A DNA stretch of 64,000 bases from Pyrocephalus nanus (taxonomy: Eukaryota; Chordata; Aves; Passeriformes; Tyrannidae): contig CM076261.1 in NCBI GenBank assembly GCA_038380795.1, forward strand, positions 33,443,866-33,507,865, read 5' to 3'. Below are positions 1 through 10,303 of this stretch, piece by piece. Under the pieces are notes generated by a model. It searched no databases. It saw only the letters and a program-made list of their open reading frames with translations, and had not been told where the DNA came from. Every line of letters starts with the position of its first letter. Position 1 is the first letter of the stretch. A program made the position numbers and the translations under genes.

Positions 1-1336
1 GTAATTCTATATTGTATTTTCACACCATGAATGAAAATTACACAATTTTTCTAGAATTTAGTTTTTTAATTTAAATGTTTTCATTTGATTGAAACTAATG
101 ATAATGTTCTATATTTTTGAAGTATTTTATTAATTGGTATACCTTTAGTACATATTATATTTTCATGTCAGTATTTCAGTTTTTCCAGCCTTAACATGGA
201 TATTATATGCACCTTTAGAAGCCAGTGGAAAAGTCTTTAGATTTTGTATAAGCTTTTGTTCTTTAATATTACTGCTCTTCAAGTTTTTTGTGGTTGGGAT
301 TTTGGGTGTGAATCGGGGTTCATTTTCACTGATTTTTTTGAGTTTTTCTTCAGTTCCTGTCTTCAGTAGATCTTAGCAAATATCTTTATTTTATTAGAGA
401 AATAATTTTTCCTCTTTTTTTTTTTCCTCTTTTCCCCCTCACTTGGTTTTTTTTGAATTTTGAAATATTCAATTGCCACAGATATATTTAGTCAGGTTCA
501 TAACCCATTATAAGTTATTATAGATGGTTTGAATGTGATCATGAAAGCATAAAATAGAACCATCCTATTTTCTTGCTTGTTTGGTTTTGCTATGTAAAGA
601 CCAGATATTTCTCTTTTATCCTTCTTTTGGTTTTAGTGCACTACTGCAAAGATTAAAATAAAACAACTTAACTCCCCTACCAACAACTTTCCAGAGTCCT
701 ATTTCCAGTTGTTCACAGAATCAGTGAGATTACAGCTTCTGAATATGTTAAACCTCATCTTACTTCTAATTTTGCCTGAAAGGGTAATGTGTAAGTGATG
801 AAACTGTACTGTATTTTTTGTCTTTTCACATTTAATAAATCTGGATACCTTATGCCTTTTAAATATAGCATTAACCTTGTGATGCAGTGAAATGCCTGAA
901 CAAAAATACTCTTTTATCATAAAAATTACAGGGAGTGCTTATAATCATAAGCCAAGTGTAAAATATCACTGAGTTTCTATAGCAAAGGCTTTCATGATTG
1001 GATCCCCAGCTTTGTATTAGACTGAGCTATGTAGAAGGCTTATTCTTATTCCATTCTGAGTGTTCTTGGGTCTTTTGTTAAGTTGCTACAGGCCAATATA
1101 ATTTATAGGGGAGGATAAAGAATAGTCAGAGCTCAATGAAACGAGCTTTTATTTCCTGAGTAATCTTTGGATTATCCTGGATTCATTAGAAGGCTGGGGA
1201 GAAAATCTGTGAGAGTATATTGAATGTCTGACCTTCAAGATGTATTCTCTTTCATTTGGACACCAGCAAGGAACAGTGATCTACAAGAGGAAAGCATAAA
1301 CTCTTATAAACCCACCTTTGTTGAACTGGCATATGG
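1..1336. other. AT-rich sequence, nothing recognised
   Basis: This stretch has no open frame with recognisable protein similarity, no repeat tail and no RNA gene signature on either strand. T-rich runs occur near 414-426 and 449-456. It reads as ordinary intergenic or intronic avian DNA. Confidence 0.6.
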
Positions 1337-1577
1337 GAATCATAGAATGGCTAGCATTGCAAGGGACCTTAAATATCATCTAGTTGCAACCCCCCTGCTG
1401 TGGGCTGGGACACTTTCCCCTAGATAGGGCCCCATCCCACCTGGCCTTGAATAATTCCAGGCACTGTTCCAGTAATGAATGGTAAAGAATTTCTTCCTAA
1501 TGTCTAACACAAACCTCCCCTCTTTCAGTGTGAAGTCATTGCCCTTTGTCCTATCATTACATGTCCTTGTAAATGTG
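1337..1577 (-). mobile_element. CR1 LINE, 3' end fragment (old copy)
   Basis: Read on the plus strand this is the reverse complement of a CR1 3' end. It begins with the tail-derived AATCATAGAATGG, then has AGGGACCTTAAATATCATCTAG, split here as AGGGACCTTAAATATC and ATCTAG, and later GTAAAGAATTTCTTCCTAAT and CCTATCATTACATG, all hallmarks of CR1 3' regions. Internal segments are missing between about 1450 and 1480 compared with the usual order, and substitutions are frequent, so the copy is old and inactive. The 5' part of the element is absent, as is normal for CR1. Family recognition is from known avian CR1 consensus features; the subfamily is not determined. Confidence 0.85.
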
Positions 1578-3183
1578 AGTTTGTTTTGAGACAGCCTGAG
1601 CAGCTTCTCTAGGAGTGTTTAAGGCAAGGTTTCTTAAGTACAATATTATATACACTTGTATTGTTGAAATAGCAGATGAATGAGTCTTGCTCTCCTTGGT
1701 AAATGGAGATATCCCATTCATCTCTGGCATTTTGTAAAAGCAAATGTTAACTACAGACAAAAAGAAAGCTGTGAACATGTTCGAGTTCAGGGGTTTGTAG
1801 ATCTACATCTACAGAAAAGAAATTTTTAAGTATACTTTAAAATTATAAAAAATTTTCCAAATCAAATTTAGGAAAACTTTGTTTCTTCTGTGTTTACAGT
1901 AAACTTGCTTTAGTAGATTGCAACAAATAGTCACTGTGTGGAGTGGAATACTCACTGTTTGTTAAGTGGTTTGCATATATCTACATCTTATAAGGAGGCT
2001 GAAAATATTCCTTTTAGAAAATAGGAAATATAGAAAAACAAAAGCAAGTTAGAAAAAGATTTAATCTTTGAAAATTTTTTAGCCATCTCAGTGCGCAGTG
2101 AATGAGTTTGAGCTACCCCTTCCAATAAATTTGTTTGAGTTCTCACAAATTTCTGTAAACAACTAAGGTGTTACTTAAACATTTTTTTGTCATGGATATG
2201 GAAACCACATATACGTCAAATGATGCCTCTGGCAGAAATTTAGTAATTGCTTAAACAATGTTAAAACAGGGACTTAGACTATGTTGCATGAGGCTCTTGA
2301 CTACTGAAGAATCATATAGTAAACCTGTACAAAACAGTATGGATGATCTCAGTGACAATCCTGGTTGTAGTTCTACTCTTGTATGCTGCCCTCTACATAC
2401 TACTCTTATGTTCCTTGAGTTTGCAGCATTTTAGCAACACTTACATGTTGCTACTGAGATAAGTCAGTTTGAGATTTGCGAAATCTAGTAATGGGGATCA
2501 TAACTTCCTTATTTGGATTGAAGATGATACTGTATTGATTGTCAATCTGACTCTGAGAAGTGATTTTCTTTTTTGTGGAAGAGGAATTTAATGCTACTTA
2601 CAATTTTTTCTTTTCTTTTTTTTTTTTTTCCCTGATTATAAATTACACAATGTGGGGGAAATAAGTGAATAGGTATATAGCTATCAAATGGAAAATGTTG
2701 CATATCCTGTGATGGAGTCATCAAACCTGAATATGCAACCTTTCTGCTAACCTAGCTTTCAGTGATAATTATCTGACATACAGGTGAATCACACTGTCTT
2801 AAAATAGAATTAATGAGCATTTCCATTGAGGGTGCAATCTACTAGATTATTAAAGAGCATCTGTGTTCTTTCAATTATGGTAATTTCACTGTTTTAAATA
2901 GTGTTTTACATTTCCTGATGGGAATGTAACTATACTTGGCATATGCTTATTAAGCCGCTTAGCAAACATAGTTGTATTAATGAAATTCAAGGTGTGTTAT
3001 TTCATTCTGTATTCCTAAAACCTGCAAAATGGAAGTTCCAAATACAGTAAGAGAATTACAGATACAGTGGAGACTATTCAGGGCAAGTAACATCCAAGTA
3101 CTTGGAAGTCTACATGAGTAGTTTTCACCCTGTATTTTACAATGTATTCCCAAAGCTTTCAGGAACAGTAGCCAAGGAAGAGT
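1578..3183. other. AT-rich sequence with short poly-T tract
   Basis: No gene or interspersed repeat is recognised. A T-rich run at about 2609-2631 is the only simple sequence of note. The short open frames here show no recognisable domain or compositional sign of coding. Confidence 0.55.
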
Positions 3184-3187
3184 GTAT

Positions 3188-3237
<50 letters not shown>

Positions 3238-3267
3238 ATATAATAATATATGTATATATATATATAG
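3184..3267. repeat. (TA)n microsatellite
   Basis: About 84 bp of nearly uninterrupted TA dinucleotides, with TGTATA interruptions near both ends and a TAATAATA interruption at about 3241-3249. The open frames reading Tyr-Ile or Ile-Tyr repeats through this tract on both strands are simple consequences of the repeat. Long TA runs can extrude cruciforms and are often polymorphic in length. Confidence 0.97.
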
Positions 3268-4499
3268 GTTTGTCTGAGTACACAGAATTTTCAAAGGGCT
3301 CTAACTATCCATTAAAAAAATTGTACAAAACTATGCACCTTTTGATTGCAGTTGTACTTATTAGAGTGAGCAGTAGTGCTGCTATATTTTGAGACTCAGG
3401 TAGTAACAGTTTCCATTGACTTACAAGACTTTGGAAAGGACCTTGAAAGCAGTAGTATTGAAGAAGATAGGAGATCTGTCCCTGGAGGTCTGGGCCTATG
3501 ACCAAGTAGCTTCTTCAGTTGTGCTTGGCTGATAGAAACTTATCTATGCCTTGTAAATGTCATCTGGAGTTCAGTAATGCTGAAGACTGAAAAGAGGATG
3601 TAATCTCTAGAGAAAAGAAAATAACCCAACTTTTTGTATGGTTATTAGAGGCTGTGAGGAAGAGCTGTGTCATAAAACTTAAAATGAAGAAAGGTCATTG
3701 GGTGTGCACGAGTCAGAGCCTAAGGGGAAGAAGATAAGTAATAAAGGAAAACCTGGGAACTCTACTACTGAAAAGATAGAACAACTGTATAAAGTTGGTG
3801 AATGAAGCCAATCTTTGTTTTATCTCCTTCTGATCCAAGGACCTGAATCATGTCAAAGCATATCATCAGTGGCCTGGTGAGCTAATCCAAGAGTGTACAG
3901 AAGATACTTCTACTAATGTCTTTGTTTGCAGCACAACTGCTATTAGCATGATGACATCTTCCATGGCTCCTCAGTTAGGGATACAGCTGAAAACAGGAGG
4001 ATTCCAACCATAACAGATCTGCAGGGCCAGGACTGTGCTATGGTCCAGCAGGGGAGTCTGTGTCCTAAAGATCAGGGGAGGCAAAATGGTTTGTTTTGTA
4101 GTTTCTATGATATTTAGAAATGTTTCAAAAGAATAATTTGGAGTTCTTGTGTATGATAGGAACCAAACTTTATCAGTCCTCACTCATTATTGAGTCAGAC
4201 TAGTAAAGTTCATCACAGAGCATCAAGAAATTTACTATAAAATAATAAACCTAAACTCTCCTGTGTGTTGCTGTGTGGAATTTTTGGTAGCTTTAAATAT
4301 TTACGATATATAGGGAAAATATACGCTACCATTAAGAAGCCTTTCCAGTCTACTGAATAAGAACCTGTGAATAGTTTTTGGCCATATTTTTCTCTGATGT
4401 AATTAATCCAAAATCATCTTAACACACCAAAGTCACTTGAACATAAAAGTAAATGTAGACTTGAAATGTCTTGGTAATCTGCTATTGACAATATTTTTG
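3268..4499. other. Unique-looking AT-rich sequence
   Basis: No coding exon, repeat tail or RNA gene could be supported. Open frames in this span are short and of random composition. Confidence 0.5.
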
Positions 4500-4682
4500 T
4501 TGTTCACAGTTCACTGTGAACAAAGTTATCAAGCAGTTTTAAAACACATAGTAAATGGTATGCAAATTTATAAAATACATTTATTATAGATAATCTTTGA
4601 CTTTTATAGTGTGGAAAAAACTCTTTCTGTTTTTCCACACTATTTATTTCCATTTTTTCCCACCTGAAAAAATGGGAATAAA
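4500..4682. repeat. Cluster of three strong inverted repeats
   Basis: Hairpin A pairs 4500-4510 with 4513-4523 (11 bp perfect, 2-nt loop; TTGTTCACAGT arm). Hairpin B pairs 4606-4619 with 4630-4643 (14 bp perfect; arm ATAGTGTGGAAAAA, 10-nt loop). Hairpin C pairs 4643-4659 with 4666-4682 (17 positions, one G-T mismatch at 4649/4676; 6-nt loop). B and C directly abut. No known transposon termini or target duplications are visible around them. They could be foldback remnants, a structured RNA, or the result of replication template switching. Confidence 0.85.
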
Positions 4683-6415
4683 CTGGTTATCACGTTTAAT
4701 TCAGAAGTATTTTTCTATAGTCTTGTCAAATGCTTAGTTTAAGCAGATGCAGTACTTACAGTGCATGATGCAACAAATTTTAATCCTAAGTTCTTTAAAT
4801 GGCTTGGCAATGCAGGGATGGTTTTCAATATGCATTGTCATTTCTGCAGATAAAAGCTTCACTTTAGTGTACTTGCATGTACTGAAAATACACTTAGCCT
4901 TTGTAGCCTAAAAAAAAAATCACTCCCTCTCTCACATAACTACATTGTTGTGTCCTCATAATGTTGGTGCTGCATGTGGTTGTCTCTGTTATGGAAACAT
5001 AGTTAAGACATTGTACTAGATATGGGAGGTGAAGGTTTTTTGATTGAGCAGATCAAACATGTAAGTTAGAAAAATCACAGTGAAAGGACTTCCTGGGCAA
5101 AACTGTCACAGTGAAAAAATTGTAGAATGTGATGAATAGAACCAGTTGAGCAAAGTCCTGTGACTAAAGATGGAATGGGAATATAGATAGTATCGTAAAA
5201 AAGAGTATAGGAGAGTTAAAGAATTGTCTTAAGTGGAGGATGCTGTTAGAATATGACTTGTATGCCACTGAACAGCTACCACTTGAAAGTAATATGAAAT
5301 TTTACATATTTTGCTAATGTTTTATGGAGTTTGACTAATCTTAACTTCTCTAGTAAAAGTGGTCTATTTTTCTGACTTTTATCCTTATAGTCCCTATAAA
5401 CAGTAGTATTAGCGGGGTAGATGAATTAGTAAATACTCACTAGTGACTGCTCTGAAGTGGATGGAAAAGCTGTCCTGAGACAAAAAGTTTGTTAATATCA
5501 ATAGGTTTGCAATGTTAGATGTTCATTGGTTTGTAAGTATTCAAATCTCTTATCTTTCTTATCTTCCTGTTGGGTAATTGTTCCTGGAATGCTGGGAAAA
5601 TTAAGACTAAAGTAGAGCAAAACAGTAACAAAATATCAGTCCTGATGAAATTCAGGACCACAAATTCTTTTCTGAATAAGGAGGAGTAAATTGTTTAATT
5701 GATAAAATTCACCTTGTGTTTGCATTAATTATATCTTTTTAATTTTTATACAGCTATAACTAGGTTTTTGTACAGTAAAGCAAACAGAGCCTTGTTTTCC
5801 TGTATTAATACTTAACAAGTATTATAAGTGAGGTAAATGGTTAACAAAAAGTAAGAACCAAATACATTGCTTAGAAGTTTTCATGGACCACTGGACAAAC
5901 GTAATCTTATAACCTGCAAGACAACATAATTTATTATTTCTATTTTACAGCCGATTAAAATATTGTGAAATGACATTAGGATTCTTACATGAATTGCTTC
6001 ACCCAGAGAGTACTGGAAGCAATAAATCAGTATTAATAGTGATAAAATGCTGAAGTTTACTGTAATCACAAAAGCAGTTCTATGCATGGACTACATTTTC
6101 ACTACAAATATTGTCTTACTGTACTATGATATAAAACCAGGTTGAAAAATTAGAGATGGTTGTTTAGAATGCTGGGGAGCCAAAAATATGTTGTTTTGTT
6201 GATCTTTCCTTCAAAGTGACATGGTGAATATGAAATGGAAGCACATTATGAGCAGGTCTATGAGGCTAAAAGAACCCTACACTGGAACAATTGAAAAGGA
6301 GAAACAAACGTTCACATCATTTGCAGAGTCATTAGCTTTGAATTTGGCTCAAAATAATTCATCAATGGTTTTTTTTGTTACAGAGCTCATTTGTGTAATT
6401 CATAATCTAGAGTAG
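4683..6415. other. AT-rich sequence, nothing recognised
   Basis: No gene, RNA or interspersed repeat is supported on either strand in this stretch. Confidence 0.5.
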
Positions 6416-6702
6416 AGTCATGGAATGTTCTGAATTGGAAGAGACCCACGGGGACTCTAGGATCTAAAGCCTGGCTCTACATAGGAGAACCCCAGAAATC
6501 ACACCATGTGTCTGAGGTCATTGCTTCTTGCAATCTGGCAGGCTTGTTGCCATAACCACTGCCAATTAAGACACTGCAGAGAGCTAAAATTTAGCCCTGT
6601 GGAACTCCACTAGTGACAAGTTGCCTACCTGTTGTAACCTCATTTACTATAACACTTTGTCCATGATACTGTGAGAGACAGTACTGAAAGCTTTACTAAA
6701 AT
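6416..6702 (-). mobile_element. CR1 LINE, 3' fragment with internal deletion
   Basis: The left part (6416-6561) matches a CR1 3' end in reverse: GAATTGGAAGAGACCCAC, then CACACCATGTGTCTGAGG and CATAACCACTGCC. The right part (6562-6702) matches a region well inside the element: CCCTGTGGAACTCCACTAG and GTGAGAGACAGTACTGAAAG, the usual coding-region segment. The two are separated by about a kilobase in intact CR1, so an internal deletion joins them near 6561. The high divergence indicates an old copy. The subfamily is uncertain. Confidence 0.8.
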
Positions 6703-9451
6703 TCAAAAAAAGTTTTATCTTAGCATTTTCTACATATAAAAGAATCTTTGTAAATTTTATCTAATTTTTGCAAGTTTTCTTAGCAACATAAACAATGTTA
6801 AGCCAAGTTTCCTTTTAGGAGATTAAAAAAAAAAATCTAAAAAGCTTTTCAAAGTGGCACTTTTAAAATATTTCTTTGTGTCTTGGGGAAGTATTGTGAT
6901 GTTCTGAGACATGAACAATTTTGTATATTCTTTATTATAAAAAAATCAAAATCTGCTCACAATCAAACAAACAAAACAAAACAAACAAACAAACCACAAA
7001 ATAACTAAAAACACCCAGAAAATTTTCTTAACATCAGGAAGATGTAATTTGCATGTTTGAGTTTTTTGGTTTTAACTACAGCAATCTCATATATTTTGTG
7101 TGTTCAGAACCTCCTGCATGCCATCTGGAATGCAAATTTTACTCAATTCTTTTGGAGGCAAATAATGTAAGAGTATCTATTTAATAGCACTTGTATTAAG
7201 AAAGAAATCTAGTTTAATAAACAGGAAGAGTCAGCATGAGAAGGAAATTGGAGGGGAAATTTTGATGATTAATTAAGGAACTAAGAAATCAAGAAGGTGA
7301 ATGTCTTTTATGTTTAATGACAACATATAGGAGTGTGTTTTCTGTGGAGCACATGGTATATATTATGTAATCATGTTACTCTTATGCAGAAATATGGGTG
7401 TGGTTTTGGTTTTTTTCCCATAGTACTGCTGTTGGCCTTTTAAGAACCTGATATATTGAAAAGATTAAAGATAATTGATATCATGATGAACAGGGAAGTT
7501 ACCTTTCTAGGACAAATGGAGAATGTTTGATTTAGTACCAAAGGTGTCATGTTTGAGTTCATTCGTATAAGGTATTGCTCAGACTTGAAACTAAAGCCCT
7601 AGAAGCATGTGAAAGTGAACTGATATGGGAACATATTGTCTATTCTTCTGTTGTTGTGAATGAGTGTCTAAACATGTAAATTTCCATAAAATAAAAACCT
7701 CTGAGCAGAGTGGATCCCAAAGCATTTGTTATTGTTTCCTTGAGGACTTTGGGCTTCAGCATTTCTTTCCTTTGTTTTCCTTTTTCAGCTATAAGCTTAA
7801 GAAACAAAAGACTGGCATCTATTTTAAACTAAGACAGGAATATTAGAATAGTAAAATATTATTTAAAATAATATCATTCTATTTGTGCCAGTAGTTATCC
7901 CACTAGAAAATGACAATTCATGTCAGTGAAAGCCATTCATCCTGGAAAACTGAGTTGTTTGATAAATTATTGCTTAAATTTGATTATCATCTTGGAAATA
8001 GAACAACCCTCCCATTATTTTTTGGCTCCCCAGAAAACTCAATAGCCTATAATCAAGGGCCATAAGCGAGAACTTTTATTGCATATATTTTGTATTTACA
8101 GTAAAGCAGTAGTTTCTTGGAAGACTGGGATTTGATTTAAAACAAGAAGAATATAACTATCAGTAGATATTTTATGCTGCACTGATTCTACTGTCTTGTA
8201 ATGGAGGTCATTACATTGCAAACTTCTTCAAAAGAACAAATCAGAGCTTTATGTCTTGCTCCTGCAGTGATAAGATGTTCTTTGATGTTATTACCAAATA
8301 CAGAATTATTTCTATTTTAAAATGTAGATTATTCTCTTTTCCTTCTCTGTATTCTTACAGACTTTGCCTGTTGTAAATTAAGTATGTTTCACTAAACTCA
8401 AAAATTGGGGAAAAAACAACAGAATAAGACAGTCCTCCGGAGTTTTCTCTCAACTCAAATATTATTTTATCTGGACTGAAATGAAATTAATGATTTAAGA
8501 TAAAAATTCTATTACACAGTAGTCTTATTTGATGTTTTCAAAAGAAAATAGTGGTTGTAGTATCACATAACATCATCTTCAAATACATTAATAACTGCCT
8601 AAGAAACTAGGAAGCATAGTGCTTACATGCTTTGCATGGCTGTTGTATTCCCTTATTTCATCAGAGAAATGTCAGTCTACTTTGCACCAATTTGTCAACT
8701 AATTTGTCATTGTGTAAACAATACCTTCTATAAACTCTAGTGCAATGGTCTATATTGCTTCATAAGAAATAATTTTTTCTGAACACTTGAAGGGAAGTTT
8801 TCAGTTTGAATTCAAATTCAGGGGACTAATGACAGAAGATGACTAGGAATAGGACATTCCATTCCGTTTATCTAGAAGGACTTTTTGAGCTTTGGCAGAT
8901 TCCATTTGGCAGATTTAAGACCAGATACTTTCGAAGTATCTGACTTATTTTTTGGTTGTATGTAGTTATGTTTAAAAATATGTCTTTCACAAGACAAAGC
9001 TCAGCACAGCCTTCAGGGATAGGTGCTGAAATACTAGTGGTAAAAATAGGTGATTTTCCTTTCATTTCTTGATTAGTAACTAGATAATATGCAGGACCAT
9101 GAATTAAGAGAACTGTTTTCTTGCTTCCTACAAACAAAGTAAATACAGCTCAATTTTCACAAATTCACAGGGTGAATATATCCGTACTTTAAGTACTGGA
9201 GTATTTAAGTCCCTGAACTATTTTAACTCTTCACTGCTAAAAAGTATTGTTATTCTCAATCCTGTGTAGGAGGCAACGCAGCTTCATATGCTGTCAGTGC
9301 AGGAGGAGGTGGGTTTCTGGCTTGAGGGTCTGAAGTGTCCTGCAGAGGATCTGACCTTCCTTCACTATAAAGGGACTCCAGCTTTCCACTTTGGACACCA
9401 CACAGCAAAAGCTGTATCTAATTTATCTCAGTTCTGAAATACTGATACTGG
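6703..9451. other. AT-rich sequence with an A/C tract
   Basis: The only clear feature is the A/C-only tract noted separately at 6961-7013. A 19-bp AT palindrome lies at 7856-7874 (ATATTATTT arm), which is not surprising in such AT-rich DNA. No gene or transposon was recognised. Confidence 0.5.
6961..7013. repeat. A/C-only low-complexity tract, (CAAA)n-like
   Basis: A run of CAAA, CAAAA and CCACAAA units with almost no G or T on the plus strand. It belongs to a class of strand-biased tracts that recurs through this window at about 9882, 13988, 32041, 32423, 38342, 44697, 47819 and 60299. Confidence 0.85.
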
Positions 9452-9501
9452 CAGTCTCTTATTGGATTACCTTTTTACTGTAAGAGACTGGTAATCTCTT
9501 A
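9452..9501. repeat. Inverted repeat with two alternative pairings
   Basis: CAGTCTCTTA at 9452-9461 pairs perfectly with TAAGAGACTG at 9481-9490, leaving a 19-nt loop. The same right arm can instead pair through TAAGAGA (9481-9487) with TCTCTTA (9495-9501). The two folds are mutually exclusive. No function is known to me. Confidence 0.75.
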
Positions 9502-9881
9502 CTGTTAACTACGATATAGAAATAAAAATAAAAATATTTTATTGTCATTATATATGATATGATTATCCAGTTAGCACTGGAATTAACCCACCCATTCTGT
9601 TCTTTTATTCAGACATTAGAAGAATGTAAAGCATGAAGAATCATGGGATTTAGTTATTTGCATTTTTAATGGGTAAATAACTGTTTCTCTGAACACTTTT
9701 GACTGTAATATAGTCTATGTTCCATGATAACAGTATTCAAACTCATGCCAAGGTGAGAGGTTTTTCCATAGGGAGCTGATGTAAACGGATGATAAGTTTG
9801 GCCTCCAGCCTGGATGAGAGGCTATTCCTTCAAAGAAGTGCAAATGAATCCACTAAACCTCTTTCTCAGTTTATCCTGATT

Positions 9882-9977
9882 TTTTTGTTTGTTTGGTTGG
9901 TTGTTGTTGTTGTTGTTGTTGTTGTGGGGTTTTTTGTTTTTTTTTTTTTTAGGGGGGGGAGTTTTGTTGGGTTTTTT
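9882..9977. repeat. T/G-only low-complexity tract with (GTT)n
   Basis: The tract starts with GTTTGTTTGGTTGG, continues with about eight GTT units, then long T and G homopolymers to about 9977. It is the reverse-strand equivalent of the A/C tracts elsewhere. An open frame across it (9789-9989) is low-complexity Val/Phe and not a gene. Confidence 0.9.
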
Positions 9978-10253
9978 CCCTTACTTTAGTGCCATGGAAT
10001 ATAGCCATAAAATTTATATTTATCTTACATAATTTCACTGGGAAGAATGTGTTTAATAGTCAGTCTTAAGATTCAAGATTAACTCTGCATAGCATGTAGT
10101 TTACAGGAAAACCTGAATTTCAAACATGAGCTTAGAGTTTCATATGCGAAACAAGGAAATTCCAACAAATTTTCTTTTCACTTGATTCTTATGTATAGTG
10201 TTGGTGGTGTCAATTAATTTGCGGTTGTGAATTGTGGAAAGGTCCTCCAATCT

Positions 10254-10303
10254 GATTTATTATTACTGTTGACTTCAAGATTTATTTTTACTGTTGACTT
10301 CCA
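10254..10303. repeat. Two-copy 25-bp tandem duplication
   Basis: The unit at 10254-10278 is repeated at 10279-10303 with two differences; both contain TACTGTTGACTTC. This is a recent-looking local slippage or duplication event. Confidence 0.85.

Noticed and set aside
1578..1640. CTAGGAGTGTTTAAGGCAAGG, resembling a CR1 segment in sense orientation
   Set aside because: Too short and isolated, with no adjacent CR1 sequence in the same orientation.
1773..1790. GTTCGAGTTC, similar to a tRNA B box
   Set aside because: No A box, acceptor stem or anticodon arm can be drawn around it.
2977..3392. Open frames containing Tyr-Ile repeats on both strands
   Set aside because: They arise from the TA microsatellite at 3184-3267.
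7856..7874. 19-bp AT palindrome
   Set aside because: It is composed only of A and T in very AT-rich DNA, so it is expected by chance.
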